Assembly: GCA_946482335.1 (NCBI GenBank)
Contig: CAMLRG010000079.1
Location: 1-23,325 of the forward strand
DNA: 23,325 nucleotides
Direction of reading: 5' to 3'
From: an uncultured Duganella sp.
Lineage (GTDB): Bacteria > Pseudomonadota > Gammaproteobacteria > Burkholderiales > Burkholderiaceae
Notes under the pieces: generated by a model
Told to the model about the DNA's origin: nothing
Seen by the model: the letters and a program-made list of their open reading frames with translations, nothing else
Database searches by the model: none
Translations under genes and position numbers: made by a program
Shown here: piece by piece, positions 6,542 through 13,699 of the stretch
How positions within the stretch are numbered: position 1 is the stretch's first letter
How the letters are laid out: each line of letters begins with the position of its first letter

Positions 6542-8104
6542 CTAGAGCTTTTCCGGGTAGCCGGTGATTTTTGCAATCTCGGCGTACATCGGCTGCAGGC
6601 GCTTGTACATTTTCAGGTAGACCCGGTGGTAGAGCTGGTCGTACGTCTTGCGGTGCGCGGGGTCGGGCTGGAACACGCGGCCCTTGCGCGTCATGGCGTT
6701 GATCGCGGCATGGAAGTCCGGCTGCAGGCCAAGCCCGGCGGCCACCGCGATGGCCGCGCCCAGGCCGCTGGTCTCGTACACGTGGGCCCGCGCCGCTGGC
6801 AGGCCGAAAATGTCGGCCGTGAGCTGCATGGCGGCGTCGCTCTGCGAGCCGCCGCCGGCCACGCGCAATTCCGTGATCCTGGTGCCGCTGCGTTGTTCGA
6901 TGCGTTCACGGCCTTCGCGCAGCGCGTAAGCCAGGCCCTCCAGGATGGCGCGGTACATATGGGCGCGCGTGTGCACGTCGCCAAAGCCGATCATGGCCCC
7001 CTTTGCTTCCGGCCCCGGCACCTTGATGCCCGGACTCCAGTAAGGCTGCAGCATCAAGCCCATCGATCCCGGCGGCACCTCGTTGACCAGGCGGTCGAAC
7101 AATGCTTCCGGCGCCATGCCCTGCTCCAGCGCCGCCGATTGCTCGAGGTGGCCGAACTGCTCCTTGAACCAGTTGACCATCCAGTAGCCGCGGAAGATCT
7201 GCACCTCCGTGCTGTAGGCGCCGGGGATCGCCGCCGGATAAGGCGGGATGAAGGGCGTGACTTCGACGTACTTGCTGGTGGTGGTGTTGATGGTGGCGGT
7301 GGTGCCGTAACTGAGGCAGCCGATGTGCGGCTCCAGGCCGCCGGCGCCGATCACTTCGCATGCCTTGTCGGCGGCGGCGGCGACCAGCGGCACGCCTTGG
7401 GGGATGCCGGTGGCTGCCGCCGCGGCGGCGGTGACCGCGCCGATCACTTCGCCCGGCGGCACCAGCGCGGGCAACTGGTCGGGGCGCACCGCCAGCGCCT
7501 GCCATTTCCAGTCGCGCGCGCCAGCCCAGGCGTGGCGCTTGTAATCGAAGGGCATGTAGGCCACCTGCGAGCCGGTGGAATCGGCAAAGCGGCCGCTCAG
7601 GCAGTGGTTCAGGTAACCCGATAGCAGAAGGAATTTGTGGGTGCGCTCCCACAAGCCTGGCTGGTGGGCCTTGATCCAGTTGACTTCCGCCTCACGCCGG
7701 AAGTAGTCGATCGTGCCCTGCACGCCGGCCAGCCTGAACGCGGCTTTCCACAGCGCGCCGATCGGCGGCACTTGCTCGGTGCGGCGCTGGTCGAGCCAGG
7801 TGATGGCAGGGCGCAGCGGCTTGCCATCGCTGTCGACCGGCACCACGGTGCCGCGCTGGGTGGTGACGGCGACGCCGGCCACCGCCGTGCGGGGAATGTC
7901 GGTGACGGTCCACAGGCGCTGGCAAGCAGCGCAGACCGCATCCCAATACCCTTCGGCTTTATGCTCGGCCCAGCCGGGCTGCTCGGAAAAATACGCGGGC
8001 TGCAAATGCACCTGGGTCTTGGCGGCCAGGTTGCCCTGCAGGTCGAACAGCAAGGCGCGCACGCTTTGCGTGCCATTGTCGATGGCGAGAAGGTATTGGG
8101 TCAT
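6542..8104 (-). CDS. FGGY-family carbohydrate kinase (YgcE-like)
   Basis: This 520-residue ATP-dependent kinase phosphorylates a sugar or polyol. The N-terminal phosphate loop A-I-D-N-G-T-Q-S (7-14) and the C-terminal A-G-G-G-S-Q-S-D-A segment with T-S-G-L-G-A-A identify both FGGY ATPase subdomains. Length fits the family (about 500). The start was set at ATG 8104 rather than further upstream: it begins directly at the conserved Y-L-L-A-I-D-N-G strand and its ATGA overlaps the stop of the dehydrogenase gene. Neighbours are a GlpD-like dehydrogenase and an AGPS/YgcU-like oxidase. E. coli ygcE also lies near the FAD enzyme gene ygcU. The substrate is unknown. Glycerol is the first guess because of the GlpD-like partner, but the D-N-G-T-Q-S loop is more like the uncharacterised YgcE branch than classical GlpK. 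Confidence 0.88.
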   Translation of the reverse strand: MTQYLLAIDNGTQSVRALLFDLQGNLAAKTQVHLQPAYFSEQPGWAEHKAEGYWDAVCAACQRLWTVTDIPRTAVAGVAVTTQRGTVVPVDSDGKPLRPAITWLDQRRTEQVPPIGALWKAAFRLAGVQGTIDYFRREAEVNWIKAHQPGLWERTHKFLLLSGYLNHCLSGRFADSTGSQVAYMPFDYKRHAWAGARDWKWQALAVRPDQLPALVPPGEVIGAVTAAAAAATGIPQGVPLVAAAADKACEVIGAGGLEPHIGCLSYGTTATINTTTSKYVEVTPFIPPYPAAIPGAYSTEVQIFRGYWMVNWFKEQFGHLEQSAALEQGMAPEALFDRLVNEVPPGSMGLMLQPYWSPGIKVPGPEAKGAMIGFGDVHTRAHMYRAILEGLAYALREGRERIEQRSGTRITELRVAGGGSQSDAAMQLTADIFGLPAARAHVYETSGLGAAIAVAAGLGLQPDFHAAINAMTRKGRVFQPDPAHRKTYDQLYHRVYLKMYKRLQPMYAEIAKITGYPEKL

Positions 8105-9918
8105 GCGCGTGCTTTCGGCAGGCTGTAATGTGCCCGGCATAATGCCAGATATGCCGCTTCTTCGGCGGCCCAGCGTTGGTCGTCCCAGCCGAGTTCTGGT
8201 TGGCAGATGGCGCGGACCTTTGCCAGCACTGCCGCGCCGCCGTGGGCGAGCTGGATGCCGAGACGGCTGCGGCGCAGCATCAAGTCCTCCAGGTGCTGCA
8301 CGGATTCGTGGCGCGCGGCCCAGCGCAGCTGTGCCCACAGGGTTTCCGTGCCGGGGACGGTGTCAAGCTCGCCTTCGCGGGCGGCGCCGACCAGGGCGAC
8401 GGCCTGCTCTCCATAGCGGCCTTGCAGGCGCTGCGCCTGTCCGGGCCGCAAGCGCGTGCCTGCCGCGGGCAAGGATGGGACGGGGGCGAAAATGGCGCGC
8501 GGCGCCAAGTCGGCACGCCAATGCGGCAATTGGGCGGCGGCGTGGCGCAGTACGTCCAGCGCGATGGCACGGAAGGTGGTCAGCTTGCCGCCGGTGACGG
8601 TGAGCAGGCCATCCCGCAGCCACAGCACGTGGTCGCGCGCTTCCTTCGATGGGTCGGCCTTGCCGCTGTCGATCACCGGGCGCACGCCGGCGTAGGTCGC
8701 CAGCACGTCCTCCTCGCCCAGCGCCAGGGTTGGGAATTGGTCGCGCAGGGCGGCCATCAGGTAGTCGGTTTCCTCTTGCGTGATCGCCGCTTCGGTCTGC
8801 AGGTCGGCGCAATGGTCGACGTCGGTGGTGCCGACGATGGTGACGCCCTCCCACGGGAAGGCGAACACCGGCCGGCCGTCGTGCGGGTGCATCAGGCTGA
8901 TCGCCTGCGCCAGCGGCAGGCGCCAGGATGGCAGCACCAGGTGGCTGCCGCGCAGTGGCCGCAGCCGCGCCGAGGGCGCGTCGTGCAGCCGGTCGGCCCA
9001 GGCGCCTGTGGCATTCACCACCAGCCGCGCGCGCACTTCGTGCGAAGCGCCACTGATCGCACAACGCACCAGCGCGCCGCACACCCGCCCGGCGCGCGCC
9101 GACGCCCCAGTCCCCTCCTCCGCCGCCGCCCGCGCTCCTGCCACCGAAGCCGCTGGCGCCATCGCAGGCCCCGACGCCGGCGATCGGGCCGCGCCTCCGC
9201 TCTTGGCCGGCACCATGGCGGCGCCGACGACCAGCGCAGGTCCGGCGGCAAGCGGCGCTGCGGCCGCACCGGCCGTCGCGGCCAGGGCATCGTCGCGAAC
9301 CAGCGCCTGCGCGGCGCAGTAATTGAGCGCGACGCCGCCGTGGGCCTGGGCCTCCTGCAGCACGCGCAGCACCAGCCGCGCATCGTCAGTCTTGGCATCC
9401 TGGTAGCAGATCCCGCCCTGCAGGCCGTCGCTGCGGATGCGCGGCGCCAGCGCCAGGAATTCCGGTGCCTGGTAATAATGGCGTGCGCGCTGTCCCGCCA
9501 TGCGGTCATAAATGGCCAAACCAAGCAGGAAGGCGCGGCGCCCCGGTTTGCGCCCGGCATAGTCGCCGAAAGCGAAACCTTGCGGCTCCACCAGGCCCGG
9601 CGCATCGCGCAGCAGCGCGTCGCGTTCGCGCACCGATTCGCGCGTCAGGGCGAAACGACCCTCCTTCAAATAGCGCAGCCCACCGTGCACCAGCTTGGAC
9701 GAGCGGCTCGACGTGCCCCAGGCGAAGTCGCGCTGCTCGACCAGCAATGCGCGCAAGCCCCGGCGCGCCGCTTCCAGCAGGATGCCGGCACCAGTGATGC
9801 CGCCACCGATCACCAGCAAATCCCACTCCTGTGCCAGCAAGCCAGGCACGAGTGCCCGCCCGCCCGGCGCCCAGTGCGCCGCGCCGCCATCGCCCACGCG
9901 CGGTGCCGAGGCGTTCAT
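8101..9918 (-). CDS. FAD-dependent glycerol-3-phosphate dehydrogenase/oxidase-like protein (GlpD family)
   Basis: This 605-residue flavoprotein would oxidise glycerol 3-phosphate or a related phospho-polyol, usually at the inner membrane with electrons going to quinone. The FAD-binding G-G-G-I-T-G-A-G (38-45), followed by D-F-A-W-G-T-S-S-R-S-S-K-L-V-H-G-G-L-R-Y-L (64-84), is the GlpD signature. Further on, V-N-A-T-G-A-W-A-D, T-I-V-G-T-T-D-V-D and T-V-T-G-G-K-L-T-T-F-R are typical. GlpD of E. coli is about 500 residues. The excess comes from an N-terminal extension of about 30 residues and an Ala/Pro/Gly-rich insert at about 211-277 (roughly bases 9085-9290). The start ATG 9918 overlaps the upstream oxidase stop as ATGA, and its own stop overlaps the kinase start in the same way, so the three proteins are translationally coupled. 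The true substrate may differ from glycerol 3-phosphate. Confidence 0.88.
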   Translation of the reverse strand: MNASAPRVGDGGAAHWAPGGRALVPGLLAQEWDLLVIGGGITGAGILLEAARRGLRALLVEQRDFAWGTSSRSSKLVHGGLRYLKEGRFALTRESVRERDALLRDAPGLVEPQGFAFGDYAGRKPGRRAFLLGLAIYDRMAGQRARHYYQAPEFLALAPRIRSDGLQGGICYQDAKTDDARLVLRVLQEAQAHGGVALNYCAAQALVRDDALAATAGAAAAPLAAGPALVVGAAMVPAKSGGAARSPASGPAMAPAASVAGARAAAEEGTGASARAGRVCGALVRCAISGASHEVRARLVVNATGAWADRLHDAPSARLRPLRGSHLVLPSWRLPLAQAISLMHPHDGRPVFAFPWEGVTIVGTTDVDHCADLQTEAAITQEETDYLMAALRDQFPTLALGEEDVLATYAGVRPVIDSGKADPSKEARDHVLWLRDGLLTVTGGKLTTFRAIALDVLRHAAAQLPHWRADLAPRAIFAPVPSLPAAGTRLRPGQAQRLQGRYGEQAVALVGAAREGELDTVPGTETLWAQLRWAARHESVQHLEDLMLRRSRLGIQLAHGGAAVLAKVRAICQPELGWDDQRWAAEEAAYLALCRAHYSLPKARA

Positions 9919-11522
9919 GCCATCTGCTCCGCCACCACCAGCTTGCCCGGGTTCATGATGCCCTGCGGGTCGAAATGCGCGAACAGCGCCTGCATGGCGG
10001 CGATCCCGGCCGGCCCCTTCTCGGCCGCCAGATAAGGCGCATGGTCGCTGCCGACGCCGTGCTGGTGGCTGATGGTCCCGCCGTTGTCCACGATCGCCAT
10101 GCTGACCGCATGCTTGAGGGCGCGCCAGCGCGCCATATCGGTCTCGAAATCGCCGCCCAGCCGGTACACGAAGGTCGTATATACGCTGGCCCCTTGCGCA
10201 TACAGGTGCGACAGGTGGGTATAGGCATGCACCTTCTCGCCCATTCCCGCCAGCACACCGCTTGCCGCCGCTTCCACTGCGCGCATCATCAAGGACACGC
10301 GCGGCCAGTCCACCGCCGTCTCCACCGTATCGATCACATAGCCGTGCTCCCAGGCGGCGTTGCGCAGATACACGTTGCGGAAGCGCCCTTGCTTCCATTT
10401 GTCGCCCAGGTGGCGCCCGACGTGCACGCCCTGATGGTCGCGGCAGGCGGCAACCGCATTGCGCAGCGCAGCGCGGGCCATGGCGCGCTGGCCGCTGGCG
10501 CCGATCATCAGCATGCATTTGCCTTCGCCGCAGCCGCGCAGGCGCAGCCAGGCTTCCAGCAGCCCGACCAGGCGCCGATGGCCGGCCAGCGCCAGCATGG
10601 TCACGGTCTCCATCGGGTTCGACAGGCGCAGCATCGACAAACCGCCGCGCGCCTGCGCCAGGGAGCGCACCGCCGCCTCGGCGCGCTCCCAATCGGGGAA
10701 GAACACGGCGTGGAAGGCTTCATGCTCCGGCACCGGGCAAACCCGCACGGTGGCTTCGGTCAGGATGCCCATGCGGCCTTCCGACCCCAGCACGATTTCG
10801 CGCAAGTCGGGACCGGCGGCCGAAGCGGGGAAAGTCGGCAGGTCGAGCCGCCCGCGCGGCGTTTCCACCACGCCGCCCGCAAACAGTTGCTCGATCCGTC
10901 CATAGCGCAGCGATTGCTGGCCGGACGAGCGCGTAACGACCCAGCCGCCCAGCGTGGAGTATTCGAACGATTGCGGGAAGTGGCCCAGCATATAGCCGTG
11001 GGCGCGCAACTGCGCTTCCAGGTCCGGCCCCAGTACGCCCGCGCCGAAGGTGGCCAGCTGCGATTGTTTGTCCAGGTAATGCAGTCGCCCCATGCGCGTC
11101 ATGTTCACTGCCAGCACCGGCTTGCCGTCCTGCGGTGCGGTCAGGTGGCCGGCCACACTGGTGCCGCCGCCCTGAGGGATCAGCGACACGCCATGGCGCT
11201 GGGCATAATCGAGCAGCTCGCGCACCTGCTGCGCGCTTTCCGGATACGCCACGCCATCGGGCGCGCTGCCGATGCGGCCGTAGCGCAGCCTGAACCAATC
11301 CGGCAAGCTTTGGCCGAGGGCATTGCGCAGCCGCACGGCCGGCGTGGTATCGATCAGTGCATGGGGCGGCAGGCGCGATGCGGCCAGCGTGCCGCAGGCC
11401 GCCTCAAAGCTGGCGTCCTGCACCGCCCGGCCCGGGCCAATGCGGCTGGCCAGGAATGCCAGCGCATCCGTGTGCAGCGGATACACGATGGTCTCCTCGC
11501 CCCAACCGTTCCAACGCTTCAT
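9915..11522 (-). CDS. FAD-binding oxidase of the alkyldihydroxyacetonephosphate synthase-like (AGPS/YgcU) group
   Basis: This 535-residue flavoprotein has the VAO/PCMH-type FAD fold. P-D-G-V-A-Y-P-E-S opens the FAD domain, I-P-Q-G-G-G-T-S-V-A-G-H is the flavin-pyrophosphate loop, and L-G-G-W-V-V-T-R-S-S-G-Q-Q-S and V-L-G-S-E-G-R-M-G-I-L-T-E complete it. D-T-T-P-A-V-R-L-R-N near the N-terminus and the C-terminal S-H-Q-H-G-V-G (from residue 485) place it with AGPS rather than glycolate or lactate oxidases. Eukaryotic AGPS has three consecutive histidines here; this protein has H486-Q487-H488. It is the first gene of the operon, with SD-like AAGGGA (in 11529-11534, minus strand) before ATG 11522. 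It may be a dehydrogenase or oxidase of a hydroxy acid or polyol rather than an ether-lipid synthase. Confidence 0.85.
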   Translation of the reverse strand: MKRWNGWGEETIVYPLHTDALAFLASRIGPGRAVQDASFEAACGTLAASRLPPHALIDTTPAVRLRNALGQSLPDWFRLRYGRIGSAPDGVAYPESAQQVRELLDYAQRHGVSLIPQGGGTSVAGHLTAPQDGKPVLAVNMTRMGRLHYLDKQSQLATFGAGVLGPDLEAQLRAHGYMLGHFPQSFEYSTLGGWVVTRSSGQQSLRYGRIEQLFAGGVVETPRGRLDLPTFPASAAGPDLREIVLGSEGRMGILTEATVRVCPVPEHEAFHAVFFPDWERAEAAVRSLAQARGGLSMLRLSNPMETVTMLALAGHRRLVGLLEAWLRLRGCGEGKCMLMIGASGQRAMARAALRNAVAACRDHQGVHVGRHLGDKWKQGRFRNVYLRNAAWEHGYVIDTVETAVDWPRVSLMMRAVEAAASGVLAGMGEKVHAYTHLSHLYAQGASVYTTFVYRLGGDFETDMARWRALKHAVSMAIVDNGGTISHQHGVGSDHAPYLAAEKGPAGIAAMQALFAHFDPQGIMNPGKLVVAEQMA

Positions 11523-11591
11523 ATCGATTCCCTTGTTATACTTTACTCAATAAAAGCTTAACCCATTGCCACCCGCCAGTCTTGCGTTTTC
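11523..11591. promoter_or_regulatory. divergent promoter region between the oxidase operon and the AraC gene
   Basis: Only 69 bases separate the two start codons. On the plus strand, TGT-TATACT (11534-11542) matches an extended -10 element and would serve the AraC gene with a leader of about 42 bases; no good -35 is seen. A ribosome-binding sequence for the minus-strand oxidase lies at 11529-11534. The AraC gene itself has no obvious Shine-Dalgarno. The layout suggests AraC controls the operon and perhaps itself, but I cannot point to its binding site. Confidence 0.45.
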
Positions 11592-12629
11592 ATGCCAGCC
11601 GAATTGTTCGATCATGCCAACCCACCTCGCGTGGCGGGCTCCTACCTGCAACCGTTGCTGGAAACCGCCGCGGCGCACGGCGTCACGGCGCAGGCGCTGG
11701 AGCAGGCAGCAGGCCTGCCCGCCGGCGCCCTGGCGCCGCTGCCCGAAGCCCTGCCGGCCGACACCTATGTCAAGCTGCTGGACATCGCCGCTGGACTGGC
11801 GGACGACCCGCATTTCGGCCTGCACGTGGGCGAACGGGTCAAGCTGGGCACCTATACCGTGTACGGCCTGATCCTGCTCAGCTGCCGCGATTTCGGCCAG
11901 GCTTTCGAGCAGACCATGCGCTACGAACAGCTGGCGCATGACCTGGGCCGCTCGACCCTGCAAGTGAACGGCCTGCTGGCCGACTACACCTGGCATTCCA
12001 ACTATCCGGCACGCTGCCGGCACCTGGTCGACAGCGTGTTCGCCGGCATCCGCGTGTTCGGCAACTGGCTGGCGGGCGCCACCCTGCCGCCCGCCGAACT
12101 GTCGCTGACGCACGATGGCGGCGACCCGGTCGGCCATGCGGAATACATGCGCGTGTTCGGCGCCCTGCCCCGCTTCAACGCCAGCGCCAACGTCGCCCAG
12201 TTCGAGGCCTCGCTGCTGGCCTGGCCGGTGCCCAATGCGGACGTAAGCCTGTACCCGGTGCTGCAGCAGCACGCGGACCAGTTGCTCAAACAGCGCGCGC
12301 TGCCGGCCAATGCCGGCCTTGCCGCCAGGGTGCGCGAAGCGATCTCCGGCCGCCTGGCGCAAGGCCAGGTGCGGGTCGCCAGCGTGGCGGAAGAACTGGG
12401 CCTGGCGCCACGCACGCTGCAGCGCAAACTGGCCGACGCCGGTTCGAGCTTCCAGCAAGTGCTGGACGATACGCGTTTTGCGCTGGCGCGCGACTACCTG
12501 CGCCAGCCGGGATTGTCGCTGGTCGATATCGCCTTCCTGCTTGGCTACCAGGAGCAGAGCGCCTTCACCCACGCCTTCCGCGAGTGGGCGGGCATGAATC
12601 CGGGCGCATGGCGCGCCGCACAGCGCTAG
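11592..12629 (+). CDS. AraC-family transcriptional regulator (arabinose-binding-domain type)
   Basis: This 345-residue DNA-binding regulator has the long N-terminal domain typical of the OruR/ArgR/VirS-like subgroup. Marks include L-P-A-D-T-Y-V-K-L-L near 54-63, D-P-H-F-G-L-H-V-G-E near 71-80 and G-T-Y-T-V-Y-G-L. A C-terminal double helix-turn-helix runs from about 245 to 340. In it, V-A-E-E-L-G-L-A-P-R-T-L-Q-R-K-L is the first recognition unit and D-I-A-F-L-L-G-Y-Q-E-Q-S-A-F-T-H-A-F-R-E-W-A-G-M-N-P is the strongly conserved second unit. It is transcribed away from the oxidase/dehydrogenase/kinase operon, 69 bases apart, so it is the likely activator of that operon in response to the pathway substrate or an intermediate. 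It ends one base before the stop codon of the convergent hypothetical gene. Confidence 0.92.
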   Translation: MPAELFDHANPPRVAGSYLQPLLETAAAHGVTAQALEQAAGLPAGALAPLPEALPADTYVKLLDIAAGLADDPHFGLHVGERVKLGTYTVYGLILLSCRDFGQAFEQTMRYEQLAHDLGRSTLQVNGLLADYTWHSNYPARCRHLVDSVFAGIRVFGNWLAGATLPPAELSLTHDGGDPVGHAEYMRVFGALPRFNASANVAQFEASLLAWPVPNADVSLYPVLQQHADQLLKQRALPANAGLAARVREAISGRLAQGQVRVASVAEELGLAPRTLQRKLADAGSSFQQVLDDTRFALARDYLRQPGLSLVDIAFLLGYQEQSAFTHAFREWAGMNPGAWRAAQR

Positions 12630-12630
12630 C

Positions 12631-13053
12631 TCAGATTTCCTGGCCTTTCACGCGGATGAAAGGGCCGATGCAACTGGCCATGTCGCGCCGCTGGCACATG
12701 AGGAACATGTTGTTGGAGGGATGGAAGACGATGAAAGCCTGGATCACGTGGCCGACCGCGGTCACCTCGCCGGTGCAATCCTTCTTGCCGTTATCCTTGA
12801 CGATCTTGTCGTTGGAGCGGTAGAAGCCATCGCCGTCGGGCTGGTCATCGATGTCGAATTCCGTTTCCGCTATCTCGGCGGCGCTGGTGATCAGGGCCGT
12901 GCCGTCGGCGCGGATGCGGTACATTTCGTGGCAGGAGCCATCGGGCAATTCAAAGCGCCAGGTGCCGACGATCGGATGGTCGGCGCGCAAGGGAGCGGCG
13001 GGCGCCGCTTGGGCAGCCAGCAGGGCTGCGGTGAACAACAGGCTTGGTTTCAT
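12631..13053 (-). CDS. small exported protein of unknown function
   Basis: This 140-residue protein has a clear signal peptide (M-K-P-S, a hydrophobic core, then A-P-A near 17-19). I do not recognise the family. The mature part begins H-P-I-V-G-T-W-R-F and continues G-S-C-H-E-M-Y-R-I-R-A-D-G-T-A. This is a strand-rich pattern seen in small lipocalin-like or META-like periplasmic proteins, but the similarity is too thin to name one. It has three or more cysteines in the mature part (C-H-E, D-C-T, M-C-Q, S-C-I), so disulfides are plausible in the periplasm. A G-rich Shine-Dalgarno (AGGGGGG) precedes ATG 13053. It converges tail to tail with the AraC gene with one base between stops, and lies downstream of the SRPBCC gene, from which 78 bases separate it. 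Confidence 0.75.
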   Translation of the reverse strand: MKPSLLFTAALLAAQAAPAAPLRADHPIVGTWRFELPDGSCHEMYRIRADGTALITSAAEIAETEFDIDDQPDGDGFYRSNDKIVKDNGKKDCTGEVTAVGHVIQAFIVFHPSNNMFLMCQRRDMASCIGPFIRVKGQEI

Positions 13054-13078
13054 GGCAGCCCCCTGGAGAGATTACATC

Positions 13079-13100
13079 CAGTATAGCCCTGTCAGGCTAT
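13079..13100 (-). promoter_or_regulatory. inverted repeat overlapping a possible -10 element for the exported protein
   Basis: ATAGCC (13083-13088) and GGCTAT (13095-13100) pair around a six-base loop. On the minus strand TATACT (13085-13080) overlaps one arm and is a good -10 match about 27 bases before ATG 13053. No good -35 was found. It may be a promoter with an operator or a weak terminator of the SRPBCC gene; it has no T run. Confidence 0.3.
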
Positions 13101-13131
13101 TTGCACTTTCCTGTTGCCCTCGCGTACGGCA

Positions 13132-13659
13132 TTATTTCTCGGCGACCTGTTTCAGCTGCGCCAGGCCCTTCTCGAAATCCTTGCCGATCATCTTGTCCAT
13201 GCTGACGAAAACGCTCATCAGTTTGGTGACGAACTGGCTCGGGCCGGACATGGTCCAGGTCACCAGCGTGGTGTCGCCTTGCGGCTGCAGCTTGAATTCG
13301 GTGCGGTTGCTCGATTCGAACGGCTTGATGAAATCGAGCTTGATGGCCAATTGCGTCGGCACGGCGTTCTCCACGATTTCCATGCGGCCCTGGCCCACTT
13401 CATCGTTGCCGCTCCAGCCGTACACCGCGCCCGTGCCGCTGGCGGCCCCGGCGAAGGTGCGCTGCATGTTCGGATCGAGCTTCTCCCATGGCGACCAGGC
13501 TTCCCACTGGTGGAAGTCGTTCAGGTAGCCCATCACCTTGGCCGGCGGCGCCTTGATGGCGGCGCTGCGCTGCACCGTGAAGCTGTCTGGCTGCATCAAT
13601 GCCAGGCCAAGGATCACGACGATCACCAAGGTCAATGCCATCGAAATTTTCTTTGCCAT
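13132..13659 (-). CDS. SRPBCC-family (polyketide cyclase/START-like) protein with N-terminal membrane anchor
   Basis: This 175-residue protein starts at ATG 13659 with M-A-K-K-I-S and a hydrophobic helix (about 6-22), which should anchor it or direct export. The rest shows the SRPBCC pattern of bacterial polyketide-cyclase-like proteins: F-T-V-Q-R-S-A-A-I-K-A-P-P-A-K-V near 27-42, the N-D-F-H-Q-W-E-A-W-S-P-W motif near 47-58, and a terminal amphipathic helix (D-K-M-I-G-K-D-F-E-K-G-L-A-Q-L-K). The fold binds hydrophobic ligands in a deep cavity. A longer start at 13737 would add a Cys/His-rich leader with no homology pattern, so I rejected it. The gene follows the P450 by 40 bases on the same strand, so it may share its message and act on a related hydrophobic compound. 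Ligand unknown. Confidence 0.85.
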   Translation of the reverse strand: MAKKISMALTLVIVVILGLALMQPDSFTVQRSAAIKAPPAKVMGYLNDFHQWEAWSPWEKLDPNMQRTFAGAASGTGAVYGWSGNDEVGQGRMEIVENAVPTQLAIKLDFIKPFESSNRTEFKLQPQGDTTLVTWTMSGPSQFVTKLMSVFVSMDKMIGKDFEKGLAQLKQVAEK

Positions 13660-13699
13660 GCCGGCCTCGCTCGGAAGTTGGAGAATGCACGCAAGCCTA

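Noticed and set aside
8101..10692. One 863-codon frame joining the GlpD-like gene to sequence upstream
   Set aside because: The upstream part is the wrong frame of the AGPS-like gene. ATG 9918 with the ATGA overlap and the start of conserved sequence fits a separate gene.
9831..11561. Plus-strand open frame of 576 codons opposite the AGPS-like oxidase
   Set aside because: It is the mirror of a conserved FAD enzyme; its composition is His/Gln/Ala/Arg-rich and no motif is visible.
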